A stretch of 64,000 bases of DNA from Gavia stellata (lineage: Eukaryota > Chordata > Aves > Gaviiformes > Gaviidae). The translations under genes and the position numbers were made by a program. Positions 1-14,400 of this stretch are shown here, piece after piece. Positions within the stretch are counted from its first letter, which is position 1. Each line of letters starts with the position of its first letter. The stretch lies in assembly GCF_030936135.1 (NCBI RefSeq), contig NC_082594.1, positions 121,806,668 to 121,870,667 of the forward strand. The letters run 5' to 3'. The notes under the pieces are model-generated. The model was not told the origin of the DNA. It did no database searches and saw only the letters and a program-made list of their open reading frames with translations.

Positions 1-621
1 AAGACGCCTACATATCAAGTTAAAACATCACCTTTTCTCATCCCCCATCTCTGAGTCCATGTATGTTTCCTATGACCTAGAAGCTGCAAATAATTTTCCC
101 CCTTCTAATTTTGTCCCACTATCAAAAACAAGTTTAGGTATTTCTGCCTCTTGCATTTCTTTCCATTCTTCTCCTGATAATAGTAAGGGCTAAGTAGAAA
201 GGGATGATCTGATAGTCTGGAACTGCTAAGTGTTGGGCATTTGAAGCACTCATTTTGTCTAAGAACAAGCTGAGCTAGTGCAGCTATAATCAGTATTTTC
301 AGTATTTGTGCCCAGAGTGGTTTCTAGCAGAAATAGTTCCATGAAGATCAAACAGACTCTAAAAAGCATAGCTACTGTGGTATCAATGAGGATGTCAGTG
401 TTTGTTTATGGATCTGAGTGTCACATGTGACATTTAAGAGATTTATAAATTGTGTCACATTAAGCAAGTGCCTCTGGGTACGAACGTAGCAGTGGCAGAA
501 TGATACACGGTAATAGTATAAAAGAGAACTGACCCTGCCTTGCAGACCAGCCTTTGTTTAGTAACCAGAGAAAGATACAAGTTGTACTTACCTATGTTTT
601 ACTTTGTGGCACCTTTTTTAG

Positions 622-693
622 GATTGGAGGATTCACCTAGATCAAATGCATCAGCATAAGGATGGAATTGAATCTTCTTTGAAAGAAACCAGG
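622..693 (+). CDS. IFT57: IFT57 exon encoding DWRIHLDQMHQ... (24 codons)
   Basis: The acceptor is the T-rich tract ending in AG at 620-621 and the donor GTATGT starts at 694. The exon is phase 0 at both ends. It encodes 24 residues starting D-W-R-I-H and ending K-E-T-R, matching the start of the long C-terminal coiled coil. Confidence 0.93.
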
Positions 694-3600
694 GTATGTC
701 TTTTATGTGCAGAATACTTCACTCATCTGTCAGCATTTTTATTTCCTCTTTTATTTGATATACGTGAAGAATTAAATTGATTTTTTTTTCTTCATTTTAT
801 TTGTGCTAATGCTGTAAAACTAAAAAGGGAAACATGCAATAATGATGAATAGGGACAGTGGGACTGGCAAAATACCTTGTGGGAAAAAGTTGTGTATGTG
901 TGGACTAACAGGGATATTAAGGTTCATTAACATATGTGTTACTGTAAGAACATCCTGACTATAGAGGGCAAAATAGAATAATGCAATCTGAAAATAAGTG
1001 CTGATAAAACCCCCAAAATACTGTCAAATACTGTTGTTAGAGTAACTTACTGACTTTGACATTTGCAATTAATTGAGGTGGGGAGAGTGATGGAAGCAGT
1101 AAAGCTTGAAATATGTGCTTTGGAGGAGGGCAAACCAGAACACATTAAGAATAGGTTTTTGTTGGCTAAACACAGCATTTCTGTACTATTTTTCTCTCTC
1201 ACTTGTGGGCTTCCATATCCTTTCTTAATTACAGCACCATATTAATACTCTTTGCATACTATCTGTATACTGTCAACCCACAGAATATGATTTTCTAGGG
1301 TTACCTTGACAAACTCCATAACGAAATCAGCAGAACATTGGAAAAGATCAATAGCAGGGAAAAGTACATCAATAATCAGTTGGAGCACTTGGTTCAAGAG
1401 TACCGTTCAGCACAAGCCTTGCTGAGTGAGGTAATGCACTGATCTTTTGTTGTTGCCTTCTCTAGTATTAACTTGCTGTTATGTGAGGGTGAAGGCAAAG
1501 AAGACTCAGAGGAGTTATCTGTGAATTCTGCTGTGGGATATAAAGCAGGGGAAATGTTGATTGGCTGTCAAATTATATAATTTCTAAGCTAAACTAGCAA
1601 TTTTTATTCAACTGTTCTACAGGGGAAAGTAAATGTTTTTTGCCTGAATATTATGTAAATTGGTGGCCAATCTTAAGCAGCTAGTAAATTGCTAGTTCTG
1701 CTTTCCCTGTGAAGTTCACACATCTGTGATGAGTGGAAAAACTAGTCTCAGTCCAGCACTCATCTCTTATATTGATTACTCGTACTAACGTGAACAAAGC
1801 ACTCTAACTTCCTTGTTTCATTTCATTTTTATGCCAATAGAGTGCTGTTTGAGAAGCTTTTTGATCCCCTAGTTAGGAGGCCTGTATAAGCTGCCATTTG
1901 GCTAGTCCCTCCTGTTTGTGGGCATGACGTTAAAATAAGGCTAACGGGATTTGACCTATGTGCTTTATGTTTACCTTACTGTTAAACTTTAAGAAACTTC
2001 AAGATAGTAATTTACTGTTGACAAATTATTCTGGGTTTCAGGATTCAATTCTGTCTGCATTCTGGCAAATTTTCTGTATGTTTATTTTTTCATGTAAATG
2101 ATTAGAAAACATACTTCTTATTGTGTATGTATTAGGGCTATTCCAATTTTTAAAACTGCTTTAAATTTTTGAATGATAGTCATTACGGGGGCTGATGTTT
2201 CAAGCCTGTCCTCATATGTGTGGCACTATAAACGTCATTGGGATTTTGTGGGAGAGTTTCTGGAATTGGGACATGTGAGAGCAAATTTTGGTGTTCTCTC
2301 TGAGCTATCTGCATACATCTCTTCTGCTTTGTCATTACAGCAAAAAACATTTTTTTTTCCAGGCTAAAGAGAAGTACCAGGAGGGAAGTGGAGGAGTGAC
2401 TGAAAGGATTAGAGTGCTTTCTGAGGTAAAGTACATCTTCACATAGTTTCCTAACTGCCTCAACATGTTGAGTGTTTCATGCCATTTCACTTAGAATTAC
2501 TGCCTGATTTCCAAATATTTCAACCCTTTGTCCAATTCAGAAATTATTTTTTTAATGGCTCTGTTGTTTGGGTTTGAAAAACCCACTTCATTTATTAGAC
2601 GATAAAGTGTCTGGAATAGTCACATAAAATAGATCACACCATAAGAACATGTTGGAAATTGTAAAACAAGTTTCAGATGTTTTAGAATAAAATCGAATAG
2701 TTCAGTTGGAAGGGACCTACAACAATCATCTAGTCCAACTGCAGTAGGTAATACAGCAGTTTAACAAGAGTTTTCTAGCGAAGATTTCTGAGTGTATGGA
2801 TTCTCCAGAATTAGAGCTTCTTTCCGTTTCACTCTCAAGGAAGTAAGTTTGAAAAAGAGAGTACTTTTATGATGACTTCAGATTTATAATGTGTTTGTGC
2901 TTTGGAAGTTATTGACTGATTAGTAATGATGAATATGTTACTAGTTGGCAGCCTTCAAACTATGTAGATGCAGTGGTGCATATTGAGATAAACTAGACAC
3001 ATTGGATATTCCTACTGATCTGCTTTCAAGCATGCAGTCAAATCTTAGTCCACTTGGCGATACCAGTACCACTGTAGGTATGCAATAACAATGCAGTGAT
3101 GTTTCGTTTTTGTTATTGAAAAGGCTTATTGAAGCCTTAGTGAAGGGCCATTTTTATATTATAGACAAAAGTATTGAATTATTACCTAGACTGTATCTTA
3201 GAATCATGTATTTACTTTTTCTTCATTGTCTACAAAGCCAAACTGGTCGATAGACAGTCAGTGCTGAAATGCACTTTTATTCTTCATACATGGATTTTAT
3301 ATACCTGTACCCGTGTCACTGCCAGCAAGCTTGACTGCTGCACCTTCTTTTGCTGCAGTGCTGTTTCTCAGGTTTCAACTGTAACCTGCTGAAGTCTTGA
3401 CACTTCCAGAAGGGCAGCTGGCATGGTCATTTGGTGAATCTTGGTCTGCGGGGATATTGGTTCCTATCTTCCATCCAGCATCATACTGAAACACTTACAC
3501 TGTTGCTTTTTATTGGTTTGGGATGTGCAGATTCTCAGTAACACCATGCTGTTTGGCCAACTTGTTACTCTTTTTGCTGAAATTTTTACATTAATTTACT

Positions 3601-5235
3601 TGAAGTTAAATTAAAATTTTCTTAATGTTTGAAAAAAATTGTTCCTGCATATACAACTAAGACAGATTAGTTCTTTTTTTTTAACTAATGCAGTTATTCA
3701 GCAGATAATTTTTTTGTTTTCTTTTTTTAACTTGACATTGATCTGGTTTGATTAAGGAAAAAATATCTATTTTAAGATTACAGAAGTATTAGAGAGAGTA
3801 AAGCAGGAAACGGAAGAAAAAGGAAGCAGTATGACTGATGGTGGTAAGTATGTTTTGGCTTCAAACCAAACACACGTTTTCTCAGTGACAGATACGTAAT
3901 TTGTCCTCTATTAAAGAAAAATAAAACAAGACCAGAATGAGTGACTAGTCTAAAATATCAATATTAAAATTTTAAAAGGTGTATGAGAAAATCAGGAGTC
4001 TAAACCTCTTTGAAAAGGTTATGTAAGTCTGCAGAAGGTAGAGATTCCAGGATTTCCCCCTTTGGTAAATTATTTATAAAAATTGAAAAAAAATGGGTTT
4101 TGTCTCTGCTTTGAATAGTTATCAGCTCACTGGAAGAAATTCACACATTACAGGTTCAAGCCCTTTTACTGTGAAATAGTTACTGGTGGTAGCTGTTAGA
4201 TTCCTTGTCTAAGGCTGTCTGGAGTCAGTGAGAAAATTCATTTTGGTGTTTTGATGTTTGGACTTTTTTAATATTTAAAATTACATACCTATTTGAATTA
4301 GTTTGTCCCAGACTCGGGATTTGGTTGTTTGAGATTTTTGCATTCTGTTGCAAATATATAAGGACTATGAATGCAGAAATAAATTGATGCATGTTACAGT
4401 AGGGCTAAATATGCAAGCTGTATCTATATTTAACTATAACCATTACAGCTAATTTACTTAAGTAGTTGTAAGTGTTATTGTTAAAGGAAATTTTGTGCAC
4501 CCTTGCTTCACTGTGAAGGAGCTACTCACCTGCCTTGCAACACCTTTTCTGTATTATGGCATGGCCAAGGGTCAGGATAAAATCTAGAGCCCAGAGTTAT
4601 AAGGAGCAATATGATGCAGCAGCAGCATCCCTAGGGTGAGATTAGTAGGAAGTGAGGGATTAGAAACAAAGTATGGAGCACAAAACATTTTAATAGCTTT
4701 TCACAGGTAAGAGGACCTCCTGCTGAAGGTGTTTTCAGTTCTCTACCAAACCCCAAGCCAGGTATTGGGATGAGGCATTCAGCTGAGTGAAACACGTCAT
4801 TGACAAACCTATCTTAATGTTGATGCACATGTTTATGCAGATCTTAGATGTCAAGAAGACAGCAAAATTGTCATCGCCTATTTCTATCTTTAAAGTGTCT
4901 TGCATATTAAAAATGATGTATCAGTACAATCCTGTCTTTAGAGTAGAACGCCCTTTTGTTCATTCAACTCTTCAATTTAAGGAGTGAATTATAGAAAATA
5001 ATGCTTTTGTGTTAAGTGGCTGACAGAGTTACACCATTTATCTTTTATTTGAACAGCTCCTCTAGTGAAGATTAAACAGGCCTTAACAAAACTGAAGCAA
5101 GAAACTATTCAGATGGACATACAAATTGGTGTAATGGAACACACATTACTCCAGTCAAAGCTGAAAGAGAAGTCCAATATGACTAGAGATTTGCATGCAA
5201 CAGTGATTCCAGAAGCCACAGTAGGTGCCTATTAA
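622..5235 (+). CDS. IFT57: IFT57 C-terminal coding region (partial, last five coding exons)
   Basis: IFT57 (also called Hippi) is a coiled-coil subunit of the peripheral IFT-B complex that carries cargo along the ciliary axoneme. Five spliced segments join in one frame: 622-693, 1299-1430, 2363-2425, 3777-3843 and 5057-5235. Every junction has AG acceptor and GT donor dinucleotides. Together they give 170 residues and a TAA stop at 5233-5235. The protein is charged and heptad-like, as expected for the C-terminal coiled coil. I recognise the family from stretches such as HLDQMHQHKDGIESSL, TERIRVLSE, MTDGAPLVKIKQ and LLQSKLKEKSNMTR. The N-terminal part, including the calponin-homology-like domain, lies upstream of the window, and I found no further exon in 1-600. 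CD47 follows on the same strand, the same neighbour order as in mammals. Confidence 0.96.
1299..1430 (+). CDS. IFT57: IFT57 exon encoding GYLDKLHNEISRTLEK... (44 codons)
   Basis: The acceptor is TTTTCTAG at 1291-1298 and the donor GTAATG starts at 1431. The exon is phase 0 at both ends with 44 open codons of heptad-rich sequence, including REKYINNQLEHLVQEYR. Confidence 0.95.
2363..2425 (+). CDS. IFT57: IFT57 exon encoding AKEKYQEGSGGVTERIRVLSE
   Basis: A polypyrimidine run and CAG end at 2362, and the donor GTAAAG starts at 2426. The exon is phase 0 at both ends with 21 codons, and continues the coiled coil in frame. Confidence 0.94.
2684..2744 (-). repeat. Degraded CR1-family LINE 3' end in an IFT57 intron
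   Basis: The segment reading AGTTGGAAGGGACCTACAAC, followed by ATCATCTAGTCCAACTGC, is the antisense form of a CR1 3' untranslated end, common throughout bird genomes. Only about 60 bases are recognisable. The subfamily is not assigned. Confidence 0.7.
3777..3843 (+). CDS. IFT57: IFT57 exon encoding ITEVLERVKQETEEKGSSMTDG
   Basis: The acceptor AG is at 3775-3776 and the donor GTAAGT starts at 3844. The 67-nt exon leaves one base (G) that pairs with CT of the next exon to make alanine. The GSSMTDGAP segment is a strong family signature. Confidence 0.94.
5057..5235 (+). CDS. IFT57: IFT57 terminal coding exon with stop
   Basis: The acceptor is GAACAG at 5051-5056. The frame runs through LVKIKQALTKLKQE and LLQSKLKEKSNMTR to a C-terminus ending VGAY and a TAA at 5233-5235. 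The same exon continues into the 3' UTR. Confidence 0.96.
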
Positions 5236-5475
5236 AATTGTTTGGAGCTGACTTGGGTTTTTTGCTTTTTTGTTAGTTTAGAGGTTTCCTTTTTGTTGGG
5301 GGACGGGGATGTTCTTTTTTCTTGTTTATTTTCAACAAGGTGCTTGTTATGCACTTTTAAGAAGTAACATGCATGCATTGGACTCGACATGGAGCCATGT
5401 TTAGTTTTGTGCTGTAAAGTTTTACTGCAGATCCCTTCCAAATATACTAATAAATTCTTATTAATGAACATGTCT
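5236..5475 (+). promoter_or_regulatory. IFT57: IFT57 3' UTR with AATAAA at 5449-5454
   Basis: This is the sequence after the IFT57 stop. The first canonical poly(A) signal is AATAAA at 5449-5454, followed within 30 bases by a TG-rich stretch (ATGTCTGTAC). Cleavage near 5470-5480 is inferred, and longer forms cannot be excluded. Confidence 0.55.
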
Positions 5476-8400
5476 GTACTTCATTGGAGAATGTTATGTA
5501 GTGTGAAAGTCTATAGAATGATACTGACAGCCTGTAATCTTGATATTCTACAGTGCTGAAAGAAAATTGCTTCCAAAGGACTTGAAAGGAATTTAAAATA
5601 TTTATTATTGCCATTTACATACGTTTAGTATAAAGTATTGAATAGATTATATTGAAATAATACAGCATTACCCTTTCTAAAAGGCTGGGTCAAAATTGAT
5701 GTCAGCTGCAAGTAAAAGTAAATTGTTGCTTTGAACTGAATTTTATTAAGTAACAAACTAATGTTTCAACAATATTGGCACGTCCTGAGGGCAGCCCTAC
5801 ACAAATTTGTGAATGGACAATCACCCTATTCCTCAATTTTTATTTTTTTTTTTTTTTTGGAGTGGTCCTTTAAACAGACCAGTATGGGTGTTTTTTGTAA
5901 TTATTTTTATTTTTACATTGCCTCTAATAGAAGCAATGATAACAAAATCTATATAAGCCTGAAGAATGTGGAAAATACTGTTTGGAAGTTATTGTTGGCT
6001 TTCTAACTTTTTTCCATGTGTCATCACTGTTTCAGAGTCACTTTATATTAGCATTGGATAAAATGCTGCTTTCATTTATAGGATGTAGTAGAGCTATGTG
6101 CTATAATTTGGATTATTCTTGTTTTCTGTTCTTGTGTCAGAACACCTAATTTTGATCTCTGTTAAGGAAAAATGTTGCCAAATCTAGTTGTGTAATATGG
6201 AATGAGAAGAAAAAAGTAGGAGGAAGGGGTTGGAAATGTAATGGCAATGGGGAGCTCCCTTTGTCTTGGTAAGTGTGTAGGTAGGGAATGATTCTAGATG
6301 TTATTGGTAATGAAGGAGTGTGGAACAAAGAAATAACCTTATTAAAGTACTAGTACATCCTTTTAGTTACCATTGTTCATAAGCCACGGACAATATTGGT
6401 ACAATTCCAGTGATACTAAAATCCTCCCCTAACTTCTTCTGTAGGCAATTCCATTCATCTTATGATTAATTTCTCTCGCTTAAAGGTAAGCAGTGTTTTG
6501 CAGAATCAGTGGATCAGTTCTGTGTCTGAAAGTCAAGACACTTGACACAGTCAGTAGCATGAGCCAGTTTCTTAACTTTGTTGTGCTTCAGTATTTCATT
6601 TGCCAAAACCAAAAAGCCCTAAACCCATCAGATTTTAGTACGTGAAAAGCTATATGTAAATGTCAACTATTGTAATTTACCTGTGCAAACAACTGCTGAA
6701 AATCTCTATGAATCACACTGGAAATCGGTTTCCAACTTTTTTTGCTGCCTACCTATATCCTCCCACATTCAGCTTAAATTAGAAAAGTTATTGTTCATGT
6801 TCCCTTTGTTAGGTGGTGTTGCTACTGCATTGCATATTTACTTTAACAGTGGGTTTACTTCAACTTAAGATAAAGCAATCCCCTTCTGCATTGCCTGTAA
6901 AGCAGCTCACTGATGCTTTTGGGTTGCAAATGTGCTGTATAAATGCTGTTTATGTAAATACTTTCCCAAAAACCCTCCTCCTTCATGCTAATATAACAAA
7001 CACAATTAATCAAAAACGTTCTCTTATGAATTGAGCCTCTTATTCTATTAGAAGTGAATCTGTTGAGACAAGCATGGCCAAAACCCCTCTAATGTGGTAG
7101 AAAAATCTCCAGAAGAAAAGCTAGACTCTTTTATGGCAATGTAATTTTAAAATAGTGTGCTAATTATGTGTAATTAATCTACATTATTTTTTATGTTGCT
7201 GTCTGAAACTGCATTAATCTAAGCAAGACACTTCTGTTGTTGTCTGAAGAGTGATATGTGGCCCTTAACTGTCATGTGGCAAAGAATGGCATTTGCCCAT
7301 TTAGACAGTAAAACCCCTTGATCCTGCTTCGAAAGCAGTCTTACTGCTTACTGGTGGCCACACCACCTTCCTCAAAAGCATGAGCAGAGCAATGAGGTCT
7401 GTCACAAGCAGCTTGGAAGGCTGTTCTAAAAAAGCAATTATCTGTGTAATTATTCCACTGCTGGATCAATGCGGGAAGCAGAAGCCACATTAAAATGAAA
7501 TCACTTGATTCACATTATTTCATACATTGCTCATTATCTAATGCAATGTCAGAATTGAAGACCAACAAAACGTAGGTGTCCCTAAGTTAGTAGGATGCAC
7601 GTGAAGCTGTGCTGTGCTATAAAACAGTCGTCTTCTGAAGAATATTTGGGGCAGAAGGACCATTCATAAGAGAACTTTTATATACAGCTCTCCTCTTCCA
7701 AGGTTTCTTAACATTTTCAGTCCTCCGAAATACATCAGCATGGAGGCACGGTGTCACTGTTACATGTCATCTAGAAGCCAAATAGAAGCTAGCTGTAGTC
7801 AGATCCAGAAGTAGCGCAGAGGGACAAACAAGAAGTTCCATTTACTGAATCTGGTCAGAGGAGCCATGGGTTTTGTCCTTGCCGTGAGGACCGCAATAGT
7901 TCAGTCTCATATGTGGCTCCAGGGAGAGCTGAGACTTGGCTTTTGTCAACGTGTGGCTGAGGAAGGGTCATCAGTAGCCAGCTCACTCTCCTGCATGTAC
8001 TTCCCAAAGCTCCAGAAAAGGAACACTAGCAATGTATTACTTCGGATTTCTGCAGCTCTGAAATCCCTCTGAACCTTGTAATATGACTCCACGTCTTATT
8101 TCCCTGGGCTATCTTATCTCTAGGTTAGGATGTAATAGCTGCTGCAAGTGCCCTGCTAAGAACTGGAAGTAGCCTTAGAGCTCGGTACCCTATTAGAGGT
8201 GCTGTTTACAGGCCATTTAGGATGTTTGAGAGTGATGTTACATGCATTACCGTCTTTCTTACTTTAATAAATATAATATTCCAATCCCCATTTTCTTCTA
8301 ATGTCAGCAGACGGCATGATTTGCTGAACATCATGTGCTGTCCTGGTAAAAAGTGCAAAGTAAGGGCTGGATTTTTACCTCTTAATCCAATTCTCATATA

Positions 8401-11400
8401 GAGAACCTTCCATGGAGTTAATGACTTCATATTGAAATTGCAAGAGTTTAATAGTGACTTTCAAATCATATGTCAAGAATTCAGTATTTTGGTAATGACA
8501 CAAGTTAATTTGAACTTGCATCAGTGAGTGCTGTGCAGTAAGGTGAACCAGAAGTTCACGTGAATTTGAGAAACCACTAACTGTTACAAACAACTCCCAG
8601 ATCTGGACAAAATATTCTCACTCTTTTCTGCTGGTGGCATTAAAGGCCTTCCCCTCTTCCCCCACCGGAAAGAGAGGAACTTCAGGGAAAATTCTTTCTT
8701 GAAAAGGAAAGCAAATGCCCACCTACTATTAAACATTGCCGCTTTTTTTTTTTTTGAGAATAGCTCTGCTGTCTATGTGCTATGACATACAAAAAAATCA
8801 CTGTATTGCTAATTCTAAGTTACAGTAAGAGCAATTAAGTCATCTCTGCATGACCTATAAAAAAGACTAGGCATAAATGAAGATCCTGTATGTGAACATT
8901 TCCAGCTTCTGAGCTCTTTGAATTTTGCATCCAAATTTTGCAGCCTGGGCTTCTCTCCAAGTTTGACAAATGTTAATTAAAAAAAGAAGAAATTAGTGTG
9001 ATGCTGTTTCTTTTCACGCTGGCTCTCAGCCCGCTCCCTGAATGTCAATGCTGCAGTGTGCCTCCACAAGGCAGCTGCACGTGCATGCGCACATGCGGTG
9101 CGCATACTCCTGCCTGTCATTTGACCGAAACTAGCAGTAGACTTCGGCAGCGTAACAACATGCCTGTGAATACCCTGTCCCAGTTCCCACAGCGTCACTG
9201 CTTTCCACTTTCTCGTTGATGTATTAATGTTTTAGGAAATGGTTGGGTGTTTTCTGACAAAGGCTTGAAATAAAACTTGGGAATAGCCTGGCCTATGACA
9301 TCAGTGCCTGTGAGCACAAGTAAACAGAGGATATGAGCACCAGCTTTTCTGCATGAATACTGTTCATGGGTGGGGAGTTTCCACAGGAGGCTCTGAGATT
9401 GCAAAAGGTGGTTTTCTCTGCCGTTTCCTCCTCTCGGTGTATTTCTCCCTTCAGCAAACACCATTACGAGGGCTTTCTCAGGTATTAGCTAATACTTGGC
9501 TATTGCTCCAGGGCTTGGTGTTGCTGGAAGTGTCCAGCTTTCAGCCTCCTAGTAACAGCCCTACCATTTTGCAAACAATTATTCCCAGGCAACACTGGTA
9601 TGAGCAGGGTTGAGAGCTTTTTATTGAGAGTAAATAACAATTTGAATAATGCTAGTCTTTCACTTACTGGCTAGTTTTACTCTGTTCTTTTTCATTCCTG
9701 GTCTTAAATAATTAAGAGTGGTTGTACTCCATCCCAGAAGAGGCTGAGACATGCTAGTCACTCCCGTGTCTTAACTACCTGTTGTAAAAATCAACAAAGA
9801 TGAATATTTTAAGGTCAGAAGTACAGAATAATTATTTCTAATAATATTCCTTTTGATGACTCACAATTGTTCATTCAAAGTATTTTCCTGTTTCTGTGGC
9901 TTTCAAAGGATGGCAATACTTCAAATGACATCTTAGTGTTTATTCAGTAGTGACATGAAGAATTAAACTGTAGTTTGTAGGCATCCCCTGGACCAGAAGT
10001 TTCTCATCCCTCCTCTAGTTTTAGGGCTGAAGTTTCTCACTGTAATTTGGGAGGGGGGCTCTTGTAAGGTTTTCAAGAGTTCTCTCTATTCTTCTCTCAG
10101 CATTGCTGGTCCATGAGCATTTAACCTCCTTTTAAATAATCCATTTGGGAAAGAATACAAGCCAGTAGTCAGACCAAGGGAGACAGGGCGTTTGTGAAAT
10201 TTTGCTGGAAACTAGTGCCAAAAAAAATGGGGCAGAAGGTTTCAAGAGGTTTGACAGCATCTGTTGATCATTGTTTCCTTTGTTATAGGAAGTGCACAAG
10301 TTCCCAGTATGATGGCAGGAGGGATTTCTGCCGAGTTTGACAAATGCTGTCAAACAACAGTAAAAACAATGAGAAGTCTGTGATCTTAAGAGTGTCATTC
10401 ATTAATTTTGTACTAATCTGTCTAGCAGCCATTTCATGACAGCCTTTTGTAGCGTGCCCATATTATAAGCTCAAGTAAAATGTACTCTAAGATTTTCATC
10501 ATCTTCAGCTCTATTATACTGGCATTAAGGAATAAAAAAAATACTGTTCTGAGAAGACTTTGTTCCTGGGGCAGAAAGGTATACTTTAGGTGTGGCAGGT
10601 TTGGAGAGTTTTTTTGCTGTAAGTGCTCCAGTACTCTGACGTTTCGGTTTGAATAAGAATGTACTTAATACTTCATGTTTGGGTTTATGAGATCTCTATA
10701 GAAAAACCAAATTGCAGATAACTGTGTTAGAGAAGATAAACAATTGAAAGTCAATTACATTTTCTCTCAGTTGTGAACAGGATTGATATACAGGTAACAA
10801 ATTCAAACAGATAGAATGAAAAAGCTTCCATTAAAAAGCTCTTCCATATTATCTTTGCTTAAATGCAGAAAACATGCCTTCACTTAGTTATGTTCCCTTC
10901 ATTGCTTCTAGTTAGTCCTCATCCTTCTCAGGTGCACAGCTTACTCCTCTGTGATGACGGTTCCTTCCAAATACTGGAAAGTTTGACAGTATGACCTGAA
11001 TATAAATGATGGGGTCAGTCTGTCTGAGCTTCTGCTAACCTGGGTGGGAACTACCTGGTGTGTCTCTGTAGAGTCCCATGTGTAAGCAGCCACGGCCGGG
11101 AGGCCTGCTGACATCGATTCAGTGTGGATGCCAAGAGGAAATCGGAAGCAGGAAGCTGGCCTCACCTATACTGTCATATAAACCTTAGCTTCTCTACAGA
11201 GTATTTAAGAAAACCCTGTAGGAGACTGTAGAAGGCCAGACAGACTGAATTTGCTATTATAGCTACATACAGAAGGACGGTGAACACCGTGGTGCTTGTC
11301 ACCCTTCTGCTAAGAGCAGCTAATCAAAACTAAGCTCTAATCAGAGGGAGGAGAAAGTGGTGATGAAGCCAGATAGTAACTTCTGTGCCCAGAATGAATC

Positions 11401-14400
11401 AAACAAAACGCAGAAAATAAAACACACAAGCTGCTCCCAAATTCAAGTCTTCTCCTGGTAGGCTTTGATCTCTGGGCTTGTTCTTGGGGTCAGGCTAAAT
11501 GTTCTTCTGAGTCGGGATTAGCTTTCCTACCTCACCTGTTTTTCTCAGATCTTCACCACCTACTTTCTTCATACGCCGTAACCTTTATGCCTAAAGCCTC
11601 AGAATGCTGGATGCATCTACTTATCTCTTTCTCTGGAGGAGAGACATCTTTGTGTTGCAGCTTTCAAAACCCTTTTCAACCACCTGCTTCTGCACAGAAA
11701 CTTCCTTCTTATCTACGTCTTGAAGAGCTGTATTGCTACCCAGAGTTTCAAAGCAGCTTAACTTGACCTTTATCAGCGTAAGGTTTGGCTAGGAGGAGGG
11801 AACCTTTCATCTGTGGAAAAAAAGGATGTTCTGTCCAGGGGTGGAAGAAAAGGAGAAATGCGAGAAGATACAGCCGCAGGATGTAGCCTTTAGAAAGCTG
11901 TAATATTCCCTGTAGGACCCAGATTTTTATCATGTGGCTACCTACTGTGGGGTGTCTCTGAACACCCAAATTTGCCATTCCTGATTTTAGCAGAGTGACC
12001 CCAACATAAAGCTTCAAGAATATAGCAATGAACAGGACCCATAGCATACAGAAAGATCTCTCGCTGCACAACAGTAAACTAAGTCTGCATCTGAGAAGAA
12101 ACATGGCATTTCTTTTTCGGTTACTTAGAATACAAAATACCAGTTTATCAGAGTTAGGGACCTTCTGGCAAGCAGAAGACAGAGCTTTGCTGTGATGCAG
12201 AAAATGCAACAATAAAGGGCTCTGAAGTCTTTTTATGACACGGCATTTTATATTTCATCCCAGAGAATGCTGATACCTCCTTTTCACTGTCTCCTCACAC
12301 TCCTTTCGCTGGAGTGTGCTAGCTCCGTTATATGGATCCTGATCTTTAAACCATGCTTTGGCAAATGTATCCTTTGTGGCACTTCTGTGATAGATTATGC
12401 TTTACTCAGTGCCATAATTGTTTACAACACGCTTCCACTGGGTGAAAGCGCATTTATTACAGACAATGGTGCCAGTGCTGATCTGTTCTTATTGGCCATT
12501 TGAAAACAAAAGCCAGACAAAAAGGCGTCTGTTTTCAGCGGCTGTTCAGGTTAGTACTGGAAGTCACTTCTTGGTGCTTTTCACCCTGTGTTGGAATACA
12601 GCTGCCGGTGCTCAGGGTCCCCTTTCATTCAGGACCACCTTCCCAGAAGAAGTGTCGTGGTGGACTCGGTTTGGGGCTAATTCTAGTACTGACCTCACCT
12701 TTCACAAGCTGTGCAGGCAAGTTTTCACACTGAGTCATTAGAGCCCTGCAAATGGTTTATACAGTTAAAACAGCCAAGAGTGTCAAAATGAGTCATATTT
12801 TTCAAGTGACAATTGCTATTTTGAGTGACTGTTTTGCATTACACTCACCAGGACATCCAGGAACTGGCGGCGTTTAAGCTTTCCTGCTGATCTCCATTCC
12901 CACCACATGACCAGCCAGGGCAGTTATATCACTCATATTGCTGAGCCGCACCTTGCTCTTCCCCGGAAATCATATTCTTGGGTGTACACATCACCCTGTC
13001 AGGAGGAAGTGACTGTGGTTTTCTAAGAAAAGTTGCTTCAGGCCAAGAAGGGCCAGCCGGAATCGCAGACCGCATATCCAGTGCCTCTGCCGCAGAGAGA
13101 GCTGAAAATGGAACTGAGACCCTATAGGCATCTGCAACGGTACCAGCGTGCAGAGTGAAGAAAAGCAAGGTTAAGGACGTCGTTGTTGTGATCACTCCCA
13201 TGAAGGACAGACTTGGAGGACAAAAGCTGGTGAACACGAGGAAACAATAGGTCATGCCCATGCAGAGAAACAATCCCAGAAAAGAAACAGTAAGGCTGCA
13301 CCATGGGAAAAATCACCAGTAGCTGGATGAGGCTGTTTTTGTGATGTAAAGGGGCAGAAGCTACCTGCAATTGCAGAGGAAGCCAGCAAGGAAGCAGAAT
13401 CACTGGAGCAAGCGTATCTGCTATGAGAGTGAACAACAAGAGAAAAGCACAGTCGATAGGAAAAAGGAGCAGCTTGCTTAAAGGAAGAGGGAAAAAGAGG
13501 CATGGAGGGTGCGGAGAACAGACTGGTAGGAAATTAGAGTTCACTACAGCCTTAACATAAGTTAATGTAAGTCACTGTACATTCCCCCCAGCATACACGT
13601 GCACACACACCCCAAACTAACAAACCTTATGTTTACCAGAACTACCTTTGGTGTCAAAAAGCCACAAGAAGAAAACAAAGGAAGTAAGGAGAGGTGAAAA
13701 AAAAGGGGGAAGTCAAAAGGTTAGGTTAGGACGGAGGCTAAGCGACTTAAGAAACAGATACACAAGCAAAGGAAGTTATAAACGGAAGGACAAGAGGAGG
13801 GGGGAGGAGGAAGACAGAGCCCAGTGAGCTGAATATGCTGGAATAATGCTGGGTTTCGCATAGACCTCCTTTGTCAGCAGCTCTTCCAGTTTTGGTCTCT
13901 GAATAGCTGGAGCTGCAGCCACAAGGAAACACTTAAGCGCAGTGTAAACTGTTGCAGGAGTACAAGCAAAAGCCTACTTGTAACAGCTACAAGTCAATAA
14001 AATTGTCCTTGTTTGGCTACTACCTTGAGGAGAAAGGGTAAAAAAATTCTTACAGTAACCCTTTCCAGGGCACTATGTTTTCCCTCAGTTTTTTTTCTCC
14101 CTCTTTGGAGATGAACTGCATTTATCTGCTGTTATTCAGTAGATAAACAGGATTTTGTTCTTGAATGTTGTATGTCCAGTATAAATTTTACAAGCAATAG
14201 GGAAATTTCAAACAAAATTAAAGCCGTTTTACAGTTTTTTCAGTTCACCAGTGGTAACTCCAGCGGAGTTCCTGTTGAACACTTCCTTTTTTTCTTATTC
14301 GCAAGTTCAAATTTGGTGTCAAAGGGCAGAACCCACAATTATCACTTCAGGCAGGTTTAAAGGCAGTTATATTTAAATAAAATTTAGTTGGAAAAACATC

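Noticed and set aside
1..621. A further upstream IFT57 exon.
   Set aside because: No segment with AG/GT borders translates to the expected preceding part of the protein, so earlier exons are taken to lie outside the window.
11748..12212. 154-codon minus-strand frame in the IFT57-CD47 gap.
   Set aside because: A frame of this length is expected about once by chance in 64 kb on six frames. It has no recognised domain and no repeat or splice support.
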